Numbered from the stretch's first letter, positions 1 to 11,845 are shown. The stretch: DNA of 64,000 nt from Corythucha ciliata (GCA_038030265.1 CM075943.1:37944001-38008000); one strand, 5' to 3'. The notes: generated from the sequence alone by a model not told the origin. A program made the numbers and translations.

Positions 1-321
1 TCAAAAAAATACTTTTTTCACTTTTCACATGGCTGAAATAGCCACGCGCGAGCGACATTTTTTGATTTTCATGGTGGTTTCAGGAACAGGATTTTGTCCT
101 CTTTCCGAATCAATCGTCATTTTTTGTCTAACCTCCGTCGGTGAGCCGTGAACACGACAATTATTGTAAAAAGTAATGAAACTGGGAAAAAACAGGAAAA
201 TGCTCATAATATCTCGTAACCAAAGCATTTTCGGCTATGTGTCTACATGACGTTTTTTGTGCGTCCAGGTACGTACTATCACCTGTGAAAGTTTGTCACA
301 TTCCTCCTGAATCACCCTGTA
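1..321. mobile_element. Right end of a CAGGGTG-type inverted-repeat element, cut by window start
   Basis: The end at 290-321 reads, on the minus strand, CAGGGTGATTCAGGAGGAAT. It matches the left end of the element at 43163 (CAGGGTGTTTCAGGAGGAAT). The partner end lies outside the window, so the true extent is unknown. Ends of this kind with TA flanks are common in arthropod non-autonomous DNA transposons. No coding potential is seen. Confidence 0.4.
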
Positions 322-1719
322 TAATAGTCTCAGAAATATCGGTGATGGTTAGTAGCTGAATATCGATATAATTAAAATTTCGACTATCGGCATCCTTAAA
401 AAAAATTATGATTGACTATTCTAGCGCAGCAGTATGGCATAATATTAGCATACATTACTGCGTAAAGAATGGCTTGTTCTTTGGACATCATTCTACAACG
501 ATCCGACCGTCTCCATCAATTATTAAGAATGGACATGTCTTTCACATTCACGTTGTTTTAAATTTAAACTTTTCTCAGGATTTAAGTGAGACGAACACGT
601 TAAAAAAAAAAGTCAATATTTTTCTCTACTTCATAACCGTTATGCGGTAAGGATGGACATGCATGACTCGGTACACCCCTCGACCCCACGCGCTATAGTT
701 TCTAGAGCTAATTTCCCCGGAGTCCTGTACCCATTCACTCATTTCCTCTTTTTCTCCGCCTACATTATACCCTCAAGTTTCCCCTTTTTTTCTACCTTTT
801 CATTTATTCGTACTGTCTCCTGTCAGTGATGATTCGCAGAAGTGTAGTCCCAAATTCTAAAGCTTTGCAGGATATACGTATAATAAGCTCCTGTTCTGAA
901 AGTTCAGAACGTCTTGCGAGAGACTTCCTGCGTGTACTCACTAGATCCTTGAGTTGTGAGCCTCCTGCAATAAGCAATGAGCACTGAGCAATGAGCGATG
1001 CGACGCGAGAAATATTATTCAAAGTAAATAAAATAACTTGAAAGATCTCAAAAACAATCGGCGACCAGAGAAGTTTCTATATGTATAAGGGGCTTGTTCA
1101 TTATCGAGCTTCTCTGACACTCGTATATAGGTGTTTTCAAAGTTGCTTACTAGAGAAGTTTGAAATGAGGGGTGAATTGTTGCAATGGGGTTATAAGAGG
1201 GGGAGGGGGCAGAAACGAGTTGAGCGAGTTTCTCCCCGACGTGTCTTCTTGTCTAATAGAAGTGCTAGCAACCCCATCGTTCTATTTACATTGTGTGCCA
1301 CGTGGAAACTGCGTATACCTTCTTCATACATGAACGCTATTACCCGGTTCCAGGACCAAAGACCAAGGAGCAAAGCGGTGTTCCGCGGATTGTACGTGGG
1401 AGCCGAGTGATACCGCGTATGCGTAAAACGAGCCTAGAAATCGAGTAGGAAAACCTCTTTGGTTAGTCTTATCTAACAACGAAATTGCCAAACTAAGAAG
1501 TCTAAGGAGGTTGATTTTATAATATGTGAACAATAGAAGATATAATGTGTTAAAGCATAATTACGAGAATGGATCAAAATGAGCAGTGCTTACACTGCTT
1601 ATATGGACGCTTCTCCCCTGTTAATTCAGATATCTCGGTGCTTTCAGTACTGAGTACCAAATATTATAATGTTCTATAGCGTAAATAAAAATGAGCTCGA
1701 CTTTTAAATGAATGGAGTC
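322..1719. other. No gene or repeat recognised
   Basis: This stretch is AT-rich with short open frames on both strands (for example 408-650 and 1081-1410). None resembles a known protein. No tandem or inverted repeat stands out. Confidence 0.5.
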
Positions 1720-2166
1720 AATGGGGAACTGCACTGGTGTTTCTTGAAGAGAGCTCTTCCACAATGCTATTGCTCACATTAAACATTGAAATCAATCAAG
1801 GATTTTTTTAGAGCGAATTTTTAAAAATGTTGAGTGGAGGTTTGATAACGTCAAACCCTATTTAATGAAATGGATGATGTGAGGAAGAGGGGGATACGAC
1901 ACATTTTCGGGGGGACAATTTTTCTTGTTATTTGTAAACAAAAAATGTTAGAGTGCCCTAATCACATGCTTCAAAATTATAGGGATTGAAGTAATTTCCC
2001 CTCGAAACATTCTATCTCTCTTGAAGAATTTTAAAATTTATTTAAAAATCCAAATAAACCAAATGCACCAATCGGGTTGCAACTGCCATTGATATCCTTC
2101 TGTCCATGTGCCAATTCACCGGTATACTTTTCTTCCAAAATCGGACATTCATCCAAGTTCCCCATT
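1720..2166 (+). mobile_element. TGGGGAACT-ended MITE, copy 1 (~447 bp)
   Basis: The left end CAATGGGGAACT and right end AGTTCCCCATTG are inverted copies of each other. The interior matches copies at 47944-48389 (same orientation) and 48622-49043 (opposite orientation), including a shared TGTTTCTT...GAG segment near the left end and an ACCGGTATACTTTTCTTCC-like segment near the right end. There is no open frame of transposase size, so it is non-autonomous. The superfamily is not assigned, because the target duplication is at most 2 bp. Confidence 0.75.
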
Positions 2167-3225
2167 GCTAAACGGGAGAGAACGAGTTTTTACTTTCTCA
2201 CCCAAATGGCAACTAAATAATCATGAGGGTGTATATGGGGTATATGTATATGTATATGGGGTGTATAGGGGGGAGGGTGTATAATGATGGGAAAGGAAAG
2301 ACGAGGAATCGAGGAAATCTGAGCATCTATAAAATGTGGCACGGCGAACGGCTGAGAAAGTAAACATGGCGTGAATGGAAAAAGGTCTGTTTCTTCATAG
2401 AAGAAGGGTGATGGTTGAAGTATTAGGCAATGTGATAGGAGGGGAGAAGCTAAATAATATAGTCTCTGAGGGCATAAGTAAATTCAAAAGGTAATCGTAA
2501 TCTGCACCTGATTGAAAACTCCATCAAGCTATTGTTCCATTGTCAACGGTTTAGATCCTCTTGCAATGAAAAGTTTGGACAATAGCCATCTAATTAAAAG
2601 TGCCTCTCGTTCCCCTACATAGAAAATTTTGTTGAGCTGAGAAGCCGAGTTCCTCGTTTATCAGCGTGAAAACATCGATTTGTGAACTGATGTTAGGAGG
2701 GGGTTGAAGATGAAAATAAAAGCTGTAGTTCATACTATATTGTACGACTATAGGCGTGAAAGGCACACTTTTCACGGCCGAGGAAAAAAGTGGCAGTCAA
2801 GGCTGGCCATTTTTCGAGGCTCAGAATACGCCTTTCTGCCGAGGTGCACGCATGTTTTTTTTATTCAACGCAAGAAGGGGGAAATAGTATATTACACAAC
2901 GAGCGAGGCAATTCTACTCCCTTACGAGTTGTGTACACTATTTTTCGCGTGGCTAGTATATTCATGTTTTAAAGGCAAATGTTTGCCACGAATTAGCAAC
3001 ACCAATCTTGAAATCAAAGATTAAAACTGGAAGGATTTTGAACTTTCCAGCTTGAAAGTTACGTCACTACACTGTAAAAAGAGAGTTCCGGACATCGGGG
3101 CTAACTTTTTTTATGTAGGTGTAGGTTACACAAGGGTTACTTTATCACGATTCACATGGGATTGCACGGGTTTTACATCCAGATAACAGTCCAGCAAAAA
3201 AACCCTCTAGCCTCAAAAGAACTAA
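2167..3225. other. No gene recognised; short GT-rich tract at 2226-2280
   Basis: A tract of GGGTGTATATG-like units lies at 2226-2280. The 106-codon frame at 2704-3024 has no recognisable domain and I do not call it a gene. Confidence 0.45.
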
Positions 3226-3757
3226 AGTCTGTCCATTTAGTTATGGACTCTCGAATGCGTTGCTTCATTTCGATAGTTCGATTTGTTTACTCCCACCAAG
3301 AATATTTAAAGAACTCATCGACAAAACTTTTACTACGGGCACTATGGTTACATATAGACGCTACACAGTGATCATTTCATGGAGGTAGGAACAAGTGGAG
3401 GGAGTGAAACGCATTTTTCGTGAAGCCGGTCGCAATTACTACACACCATCTGATATCAGGCCTCACCCAACAAAAACATTGACAAGTTGATACTTGATCA
3501 GCGAAAAAGTGATAAATTCCCCCTTCCGTCCTCTCTAGGTGAATGATAATATGTAGTGGGTGTGTAATGGCGGAAAAACCGGCTTCACATGTTTCTACAT
3601 TAAAAAAGGCTTTCTCTCTCTCCACTTGTTCCTACCTCCATGGATCATTTGTATTCCAAAATTATTCTCGGTGCGTTATTTTTAGGAGAAGGGGCAGGAG
3701 AGGCTAATTTCACTAAATTCAAGGGCGGGCGAGAGTCCATCCCTAAGTGGACAGACT
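3226..3757. mobile_element. GTCTGTCC-ended MITE, interrupted by a hAT-like MITE
   Basis: The ends AGTCTGTCC...GGACTCTCG (3226-3256) and CGAGAGTCC...GGACAGACT (3730-3757) form terminal inverted repeats of about 26 bp. Without the 265 bp insertion at 3378-3642 the element would be about 260 bp. A second copy lacking its left end lies at 33900-34090 and keeps the insertion point intact. A short related piece lies at 45570-45640 on the minus strand. Confidence 0.7.
3378..3642 (+). mobile_element. hAT-like MITE CATGGAGG, copy 1 (265 bp)
   Basis: The element starts CATGGAGGTAGGAACAAGTG and ends with the reverse complement. It is flanked by the 8 bp direct repeat GATCATTT (3370-3377 and 3643-3650). 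The related sequence at 33900-34090 has a single GATCATTT at 33996-34003 and no insert, which confirms both boundaries. An 8 bp duplication with CA...TG ends is typical of hAT-derived MITEs. There is no coding capacity. Other copies lie at 29062-29626 and 52086-52352. Confidence 0.9.
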
Positions 3758-6700
3758 ATATAATAGTGGTAAATGTTTTCTCCGTTGTTATGAAGCATTT
3801 TTTATAAATACTGAACGTCATTTTGTGGCTAGTTTAATACTTTAGCATTTTTCTGCATGGGAGTGGGGCAAAATACTTTTTAAAGTGTTTTTTCGTGATC
3901 ATTTCATCCTAATAACTCATTTTCCACGCATTTTATTGCTTCCGAGCTACGGAAACATTGTTTTCACTTTTAGAAAAATTTTTTTTTTCTTCTTTAAAAA
4001 TCGAAATTTCCACTTGCATTTCACGTTTTATACCTTCCTGAACAATTTCGGTTTCGTGTCTGTCTGTCTTTCTGTCCGCAAATCCTTGTAACAAGCATAT
4101 CTTCCATAGTTTTTATCCGAATTTGATGAAATTTTCAGGGAATATATGTGTTGGCTAGCAGAGGGTCCCCTATCAATTTCGTCAAAATCGTACAAGGGGG
4201 AGGGGATGAAAATAGGGGTTGAATTCTCAAACAAATCACCGGTTAAATTTACAATATTTCCTACCTCATTTTACCCATTGTTGAAAGGTGCGTATGCTTT
4301 GTTTTTTTAAATGATTTGAGAAAACAGTAAAATATGTTAACAAAAAAAGCGAGGAAGCACTGTGCTATAATCATTAGCAGACGTTTTTTTTACCAGAAAA
4401 TGGTGGCTTGAATTTTGGCAAATTAACCACGCGCATCGGTTCTTTGTTCCAACGGATGGGCGGGGGAAATAGCCCCTCCCGCCACATCCTTTCCCATACT
4501 TCTCCATAGTTTTGGAGCGATTTAACTATCTCCAGGGGGTAATTCTGCCACCCCTCGCTCCATTAGACAGATCACATTAACAATAAATTCAAAAACCTAA
4601 GAACTTACTGCTTCTTCCAACGATTTTTCCTCTATTTATATTTCGCGGAAAGTCACTTTTAACAAGTGGGAGTAAGGGGAAACAAGTAAACCTTATTCAA
4701 GGACCCGTAATCGTGACGTGACACCTCAGAGTTTGGTCCGATAGCTTATAGAACGCGTAAGTCAGACTGTTGTGAGACTCCTATGGGTCTTACTGCTGTA
4801 AAACAATAGTCAACAACTACTGTTATCAAAAAAGACTCCAATGATACCCCTGAGATGGAATGAAAAATACTCATCAGTTTCGCTCAATGATGCGTGAAAA
4901 AAGTTGTATTAGGACAAAAAACAGAAATCCTCGACTGAACGAGTGAGATCGTACGAGTCAGTGAGTGAAACGCACAAGAGCGGGAATAACGAATGGTACA
5001 ATTTCAGCCTATAAATCTTTTTCGCCTTTCTTTTTAGAAATAAATGCCGTTTCTCCCTTTAAGACTTTGGCGTTGTGCCCAAGTTAAGTTGGTTAGCTAT
5101 CTTACAAGGAGAGTTCATGGCTCAGTGACCGGGCAATGTACCTCCGCTGCGGAATTTTCTCCTTTGGATTTGGATAATAAGAAAGAGGGAGAAACAGAGG
5201 AAAAAGAAAGCCCCAGGAGAAATGAAAACAGCAGTTGTATTGGTTTGGCTGGAGAATTGCGGAAAAGAGGATGAAGAATGAGTGACGCTGCAGATTGAAG
5301 AGAGTCGAATTTCAGAAACGGAGGAAGTTTGTAAAGCAATACAATGCATGGGGGGTTTCCAATCCAATTCGGGTTTGGAGTTTTTAATGAATCAGTCAAC
5401 ATAATAAAATTGGCTTATTTGTGGATTTGCATAAAACTTCAAGTTTTTAGTAAAATCATTTAAAAATTATTTTTAAAGTGAATAAACTATGATACCTAAT
5501 CGTTAGTTATCAAAAGTCAAGAACTTCATCTGAGGAGTGTAGACTCACAGCGTTTTTCCCCTCATCTGTCACGTTGTTAAAATCGCCTCAGTGTAATCAG
5601 TGCCAGAACAAGCTTTCTCCAATCAAGCTAATGGTAGCTAGTGATTGAGACTCATCTCGTATGTTGCTAATCACTCCTTCTCTGAAATCCGATTCCGTTT
5701 TCGCATTGAATTAGCAAGGAGAAGGCAGTACGTGATGGACAAACTCAAATAGTTCAGGAACTTGGAAAAGAAGGAAAAAAAAAAAAAAAAAAGAAAAGAT
5801 AGCACGAACATCCTCTCTTGCTCATTGAAAAGTAGCAAAGGCATAGCAGCCACTGTACGGAAAATCGGGATAAAATTCCTCAAGAATGTTCGTTCGTAGA
5901 TTGAACTAGATGTAAGCGAAGAGCTCACTCTTTTACATTACTTTACTCAGGAAGCAATGTGTTATACATCGCTTTAAAGACTTGACATTGGCTTGCAATA
6001 AAATCGAGGGTAGCGGAAAAAATAAAAGCATTGGCTGCGTTGGAGAGAGTGAAAAGCGGCCAGTGTCTCCATGGCATGCGAGGAACGCAGCAAGACCTAG
6101 TCTAATTTGAGCTGGATTTGTCAGTTGTGTTTCATGAAAATCAGGGATGTGGGAGATGGCTTTTTGTTTTTTCCCCCTCAGAGGGACACATTTATGTTAC
6201 TTTAGCTCCCAGCTTTTATTCATTAAGCAAACGAATCTCACCCTGCTTTCACGTGTTAGCAAATAAATATCAAGTGTGAACATTCGTAACGAGTATTTTA
6301 ATTAATTCATCGCACTAACTGGGTATGTAGTAATCACATTAGCACATTTTTAATCTCTAACATTGTAAATAGCAATGAATCAATCGCATCTAAGCAGATA
6401 AATCATGAGTTCAATTCATTCTACTGTTTAAATATTGTTGTGGTTGGTAAATCTCAGACTGGCAGAAACATTTCCATTAGCCATAAACCCTAGCTCCCTC
6501 TCCACCCCTATTTTCATTCTTGCTGCTTTTACAGTTCATGTATAAGATGACTATCTAAAGCCTGGAGGGAATATTATCCTTGTTAAATATTTACAATGCT
6601 GGTTACCCTATCAGAACATTTTCATCAAGCAGGGTGGGTTAACGGAAAATGTGACTCGGCGTTGGTTTTTTTACTCTCTCATTCCTTCCCTCTGTCACTC

Positions 6701-8552
6701 TAGCTCTCTCTTTTTTTCTTAAATATTATAGTAGGGTAAATTTTTACAATTTTGTTCAATGTTCAATTTTGTTGTAGCAGGCTTAAAAATATCTATATAA
6801 ACAGTTTTTCTGAGTTACTGGCAAAAAACTAGTTTTGCAGGCAAAAAAAACTAGTTTGAACTGAATTCACCCACTAGCCAATTTTTGTTTCAACAAGCAT
6901 GTTTCACAAATGATTTCAAAAATCGCCCTAGTAAACAGACTTCGCGATTCACGAATGCTTCGTTTTCATGTTAAACGGGAAAAACTGCATATTTAGGAGC
7001 CGCATGCCACAGGGCGATGCAATTTACCTACCACTCCTTCCATCCACAAACATTCATTTAGTAAGCAGAGGGCCGCGCCGTTTTGACCCCTAAAGTTCTC
7101 TTCGGCATTGTAAAACTAATTTTGATGTGCCGGGCCATCAATTGAACGGAAAGCAACACGGGGATCAAAAGTTACGCAAAAAATCTACACGGTTTTCCAC
7201 TTCGTGACTAACAAGTGTGATATTTGAAATAAGGAAGTTTCCCATTTTCCAAAAATATTTTTTTTTAGGTAAGGACCATCAATAAATAAATAAAAATTTA
7301 AAACCCTTCAGAAATATTTTTTATTTCTTAACAAAAGTTGGCATACTTGAAATCCTGCCAAAACAAACATTTTCTGCAACGTAATATCCCTTGTATTATC
7401 TGTCCTTTTCATGCCTTTAAATATCTCATCTGTTTATCCTCAATTATTTTATTATTGGAGAGCTCTAGTAGAAAGTGAGGCAAAGAAACACAACAAACCG
7501 CTCTCCGACAGCAACGTTACAGGCGATTTTTTTTCGGAAGGCGCATATGACACCAACATGCTAGCTGGCGTGTTTGAAATGACCTAAAACTTCAAAAATC
7601 GCGTATTTTTAACTGTTGGGTTATTTTACGAACGGATCACGATATATGCTCTATTTTAGCATAAATAAACTTTAAAAAATAGATTTATGAACAAGTTCTG
7701 ACCCATGAAACTTCCTCATTGGGGACCAAAAAATACCTACAAACAAAAACACATCTTTGGCACCGAACTATTGAAGTCGGAAAAATATTTGACAACTAAA
7801 TAACTAACGCAGTATGAGGAAAGCACTAGTGAGGCAACGTAAAAAGGAAAGTGATTTTGTTCTACGTTTTTTATTTTCTTCAATTCTATCATGGCCAGTA
7901 TACGTCAGGAATCCCCTCACCCTTCTTTTTACTACCTATCCAGCACAATTCATCAGAAAATGCGAGGAATAAATGGCCAGCTTTTAACACTTTGCCACCC
8001 TAATTTATAGTAGTTTCAAGTCCTGTTACAAGGGGTGAAGTTCTTGTGCGAGGCTACCATGCTCATGCCTTTACAGCTATACCCTCAACCTATAAACCCA
8101 TTTACCCTCAAGCTACTTCCTCAAACAGACCCCCTTTCCCCTTTGAATTAAGGTCCGCTACTCCCTTCTCTCTTCTTCACCTTGTTCTGTGTATAAATCT
8201 AGAACTTGGACTAATATTACCGCAGAGCTCAAGCGGTAAATACAGTAAACTTCTGAAACGATAAAACATTGAAGTAAACGTTAAAAGTGCAAACCGCTGT
8301 GGCCATCGATGCTCGAATCTTGGAAAATCGCCATGAAAATAAAACTCCAGAACGAGCTCCGGAAAATGCCGCATTTCTGTACTGATTGCGAGTTATGGTT
8401 TTCTTTTTGGACGAGCCACTATCAAGAACGGGCACCTTATGCGTGGCAACCTTGTTCACTCAATTTTAACAGTGAATTAACAATCCCCCCCCCCCTTCTA
8501 TCCGAAGCTCAAATCTTTTTATAAATCTTACAATGGCTGTCAAAGTTGCCTC
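3758..8552. other. Long AT-rich stretch without recognisable genes
   Basis: Minor features only. At 4060-4210 a TGTCTGTCTTTCTGTCCGC-led block resembles noncoding dispersed repeats of invertebrates. At 5774-5792 there is an A-rich run. At 6822-6858 an imperfect GGCAAAAAACTAGTTT unit is doubled. A 63 bp repeat lies at 7660-7722. Open frames (5044-5274, 5671-5928, 8046-8264) show no known domain. Confidence 0.45.
7660..7722 (+). repeat. 63 bp dispersed repeat, copy 1
   Basis: The segment from ATAAATAAAC to CTTCCTCATT matches 27770-27831 at roughly 85 percent by eye in the same orientation. Both include AAGTTCTGACCC and GTGAAACTTCCTCATTG or its near copy. The neighbouring sequence diverges quickly, so this may be the conserved core of an old element. 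Confidence 0.55.
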
Positions 8553-8578
8553 CTGCAACCGTGAATTGGCGTTTTCTC

Positions 8579-8580
<2 letters not shown>
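8553..8580 (+). repeat. Left remnant of degenerate minisatellite A
   Basis: CCGTGAATTGGCGTTTTCTCAA matches the unit of the array that continues at 10822. The retrotransposon at 8581-10821 separates the two parts. TTTTCTCAA at 8572-8580 is repeated at 10822-10830 and serves as the target duplication. Confidence 0.6.

Positions 8581-8626
<46 letters not shown>
8581..8626 (-). repeat. (TAA)n tail of the retrotransposon
   Basis: About 15 uninterrupted TAA units are seen on the plus strand, which is (TTA)n on the element strand. They lie between the AATAAAGGCAATT end of the element and its target duplication. Triplet tails of this sort occur in I-like and related non-LTR clades. Confidence 0.85.
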
Positions 8627-8668
8627 TGCCTTTATTTCCAATATTTCACAATAAATCTCCTTATTAGT

Positions 8669-8669
<1 letters not shown>

Positions 8670-8721
<52 letters not shown>
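8670..8721 (-). repeat. Internal 52 bp poly(A) tract (poly-T on plus)
   Basis: This is a pure T run on the plus strand, 44 bp inside the 3' tail of the element. It may be an internal A-rich stretch of the 3' UTR or the mark of a second retrotransposition event. Confidence 0.8.
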
Positions 8722-8722
<1 letters not shown>

Positions 8723-9142
8723 TAGACCTACCTCATGGCCATTGGCCGTCCGAGGGAGTGTGAAAGTATAGCTCAATAGTGTTTAGTAAATCTAACAATG
8801 TAAACTTGAGCGCGACTAGATAATTTAAACTAATGTAATAAATAAATAAATAATAAATAAATAAAGATATAAAATTAGTTGAATTCTAAATAGGTGCGTA
8901 TATTGGAGTAATAAATAATTGAAATAAATATACAAATAATGAAAGGACAAAACAGAACAATTTATAATAACAATGAGGCTATAGCGGGTAACATATTTAT
9001 TCAGCAAGTATACCTACTAGGAAAAATTAAATTCTTGCACTAGATCGTACCTGTATTTCCATGCCGCCTTACAGAAACTAATCAAGGACCTCCAGCACTT
9101 TCCGTTCAAAATCTCTAAAAACTCGTTTTCTGTCATTAACGG

Positions 9143-9499
9143 CTAATTGAAATATTTATTTCTAAATTCCTTCAAAATAGGGCAGACGGCGACAAAATGG
9201 AACACAGTTTCATCCGTGTTCAAATTACACAAAGAGCATAACTTAATTTCATTTGTGAACGAATACCCATTGAGATAGAGCAGCTCTCCTCTCACTTTTA
9301 TTATCCATGCAATTGATGCAGTATCTAGACCAGAAGAGTTCAACAAATTTTGTGGGTCTAGCATTTTATAGAGCACATGGCGCTTGCTACTCATAGCCTT
9401 AATTTTTAAGCTTTCAACAAAATCCGTCTCTACTCTTTTAAGAAAATGGTTTACCTCCAACGTGCTGCTTACAATATCATCCAAAGATATCCCGTACAC
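9143..9499 (-). pseudogene. Non-LTR ORF2 C-terminus with CCHC-like motif
   Basis: This frame carries the region after the RT domain: YGISLDDIVSS..., then KVRGELLYLNGYSFTNE, then a C-x2-C...H...C cluster (CSLCNL...FHFVAVC). That cluster is typical of the C-terminal zinc-finger-like end of non-LTR ORF2 proteins. It ends FRNKYFN at a stop. It is out of frame with the upstream piece: the junction around 9500 sits next to a T-rich homopolymer, which fits a one- or two-base slip. The product, if intact, would help bind element RNA. Here it is non-functional. Confidence 0.8.
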
Positions 9500-9500
9500 T

Positions 9501-10166
9501 TCACTCAGTTGTTGCCATTTTTCGTAAAAAAAACAGTTTCTTTTCTACACTAGCCTTCAAAAGGACGCTCGGATACCTATTCGGAGAGAGCTGGGCGCAT
9601 CTCCTTATGTACTTGAAGTGTAGTTTAAGGTTAAACACAAAAGTTGGGACCAAGTTAGTTTCCAGAAACACAACGAAATCGGGTGAGTTTGGAGGGAGTC
9701 GGAAAATCTTTTTTATGAAATACTTGAGCAGCGACTCAACATCATCCCGCCTTTCACATCCCCAAATCTGAGCCCCGTAGCACAGAATTGACCTGCAGAC
9801 CCCATTGAAAATTGCCAGCTTGGTCGAAAATGTTACGTCTTTGTTCATGAGCACAGGGTTGAAAGAATGTAACGCGCACTTGGCCTTCGATAACCTCTCT
9901 TTGAAGTGTTTATCCAAAGATAGGGTCGGAGTAAGAGTAACTCCCAAGTACCTATATGAGCTCACAACTTCTACCTCCTCCCCATTATACCACCATTTGT
10001 CTCTTTTTGCAAGTTTACCTCCATTCCTAAAAACCATGATCTTTGACTTACTCAAATTAACACTCAGATTCCACATAGCGCAATACTCTGCCAGCGACTT
10101 CATCATTTGCTGCAGTGCCACTCGATCAGTAGCCAAAAAAATAAGGTCGTCCGCGTACGCTAACAT
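9501..10166 (-). pseudogene. Reverse transcriptase, catalytic YADD half
   Basis: The piece begins LAYADDLIFLATD, the catalytic YADD box that binds the metal ions during reverse transcription. It is followed by NLSVNLSKSKIMVFRNGG and SSYRYLGVTLTP, the usual thumb-region motifs, and by YGAQIWG further on. Both aspartates are kept. It overlaps the upstream piece by only 7 bases in another frame (10160-10166), and the break is one base inside an A/T run just before YADD. The apparent ATG is an internal codon, not a real start. Confidence 0.85.
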
Positions 10167-10819
10167 TTTAAAAATGTATTGCCAATCTGTACACCCCCTT
10201 CGACGTTGTCAACCAGATCGTTAATGAACAACGCAAACATCAGTGGGCTCAGTGAACATCCCTGCTTCAACCCCATTGTAGTCTCAAAGAATTCTGTCAG
10301 CCCATTCTGACACCACACTGCAGCCTCAGATCCACCATACAGACTCCTAAGCACCCCAATCACCATACTCGACACTCCCATTGAGGCTAACTTAAAAAAC
10401 AACGCGTGGCGATCAATACTGTCAAAAGCCGCGGAGAAATCAACAAAGAAAGCAAAAACCTTGCCACTCTTCCTACTTAGCTTCATTTTTACTACGCTCA
10501 TTAAATTCATTATATTATCGACAGTGGAGTATTCCCTTCTGAAGCCTGCCTGGTATTCGCCTAGAATACACCTGTCTCTCACCCAATCTGTCAATCGGTT
10601 CGTGAGGAGCCCACTGAACAATTTTGCCACCGTATTTCCAAACGAGATTCCTCGATAATTCTCTACTTCACTTACAGCCCCTTTCTTGTATATCGGAAAA
10701 ATTATAGAGCGCTTGAATGAGTCTGGCAGCTGCCCTTTCTCAAAAATGCTGTTGTATACCTCAATAAGTTTCACCAGGTACTCAGGGGGGGAGTTCTTGA
10801 AATACTCGTATGGTATTCG
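10160..10819 (-). pseudogene. Reverse transcriptase, fingers and palm half
   Basis: The motifs run in RT order: RIPYEYFKNSPPEYLVKL, then SIIFPIYKKG, NYRGISFGNTVAK, AFFVDFSAAFDSIDR (first catalytic aspartate in FVDF) and GLKQGCSLSPLMFALFINDL. The open frame extends upstream of the GTG at 10774 to about 10819, where the element is truncated at the target duplication. So there is no true start codon. The frame stops at 10160, just before the YADD box, because of a one-base deletion. Confidence 0.87.
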
Positions 10820-10821
10820 GT

Positions 10822-11080
10822 TTTTCTCAATTTTAGCCGCGAATCATCCGTTTTTTCACTTTTAGTCATTAATTAGCGATTTTCCTCGATTCTAGCCGAA
10901 TTTTTCCCCCAGAAACCACTAATTAGCAGCGCTTTTTCTCAATAGTCACGATCCTGGTAGAAATTTGAGCCAGAAATTCTGTTATGCGACAGATTCTGCC
11001 TATAATTTCGGCTTTTGGAACAGAATCCGGGCATAATCTCTATGACCAGTTGTGTCCTAAATATTCTGGTGGGAAACAAT
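10822..11080 (+). repeat. Degenerate minisatellite A, middle part
   Basis: Poorly conserved units of about 36 bp follow the pattern GAATTAGCG-TTTTTTCTC-AATTTTAGCC. The clearest copies are at 10822-10950, and the pattern fades after 10960. Related units recur at 11591-11845, 15195-15300 and, inverted, at 38795-38938. Confidence 0.55.
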
Positions 11081-11084
11081 CTGA

Positions 11085-11213
11085 GGGCCTATTCTGAGTT
11101 GTCGGAAAGAAATGCCGCAAGTGCGGTTGCTATGACGGGATAATGTTATTTCTTATTCAGCGTTCTTGGATCCCGCTTGCGGCATTTTATCCCGACAACT
11201 CAGAATAGGCCCC
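11085..11213. mobile_element. GGGCCTATTCTGAG palindromic MITE (129 bp)
   Basis: GGGCCTATTCTGAGTTGTCGG at the left is inverted at the right (CCGACAACTCAGAATAGGCCCC). The inner parts also pair (ATGCCGCAAG and CTTGCGGCAT). CTGA flanks it on both sides (11081-11084 and 11214-11217). It is near-palindromic along its length with no coding capacity. Its inner arms resemble those at 46143-46273 and 60403-60531. Confidence 0.8.
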
Positions 11214-11590
11214 CTGAAATCCATTGCAGAGAGGGTATGAGAAAAAAAAAAAGTTAAATTTCTGGCACCAATATCCTGCCAGACGTTCTGTTGCGGATGC
11301 AATGTAGCATCTTTTGGGAAGAAACATGCCGGAAAAAAGCGGCTTGACGAATTTTAGCTTTCACAGCGGGTTCATCGATTGCAGTGTTGGACTATTTTCA
11401 TTGTGTTCTGAACTGTTGTTTCAGTTTCTCGGGTAAAAATGGTGTTTCGTGGTTACAATCGTTGTAGAAACACAATGACAGGACTCCACGGGCATTTCTC
11501 GCTGTAAACAATCAACACGCTTAAATCACCCGGATCGCGAAAATCGCTGAAGTCACAGCGATTCCGGCTCACGTAGGACGGGGCCTAAGA

Positions 11591-11845
11591 GCAGCATATT
11601 AGCATTTTTTCTCAATTCTAGATTCTAGCCGCGATTATGTTTTTTTCTTCTCAATTTTAGTGACATTATTGGTGTCCTTCCCCATGGGCGCTAATTTATC
11701 AGAGCTTTTCCTCTTTTTTAGCTAAGAATTTACGTTTTTCTCGACTTGAGAGTCAAATTAGTAGTTTTTCCACTTATCCATGAATTAGCGCTTTTTCTAC
11801 ATTTTAGCCGTGGACTTGCGGCATACTCCCCAAGAGGAGCTCATC
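11591..11845 (+). repeat. Degenerate minisatellite A, right part
   Basis: There are about seven loose units such as GCATTTTTTCTCAATTCTAG, GCTTTTCCTCTTTTTTAGC and GAATTAGCGCTTTTTCTAC. The stretch 11214-11590 between the two parts holds nothing I recognise. Confidence 0.5.

Larger units (their letters stand above)
8581..10821 (-). mobile_element. 5'-truncated non-LTR retrotransposon, decayed
   Basis: Read on the minus strand, this is the reverse transcriptase and C-terminal part of a non-LTR element ORF2. It is followed by a 3' region with a 52 bp A tract (8670-8721) and an (ATT)n tail (8581-8626). It is flanked by the 9 bp direct repeat TTTTCTCAA (8572-8580 and 10822-10830), so the 5' truncation point and the 3' end are both fixed. 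The 5' end falls just upstream of the RIPYEYFKNSP motif at the start of the RT domain, so the endonuclease is missing. At least two frameshifts break the frame. The clade is not certain; there is no RNase H domain. Confidence 0.88.

Noticed and set aside
8540..8776. 78-codon minus frame over the (TAA)n and poly-T tracts
   Set aside because: It translates as runs of lysine and isoleucine from simple sequence in the tail of the retrotransposon.
9805..10224. 139-codon plus frame
   Set aside because: It is the antisense shadow of the reverse transcriptase.
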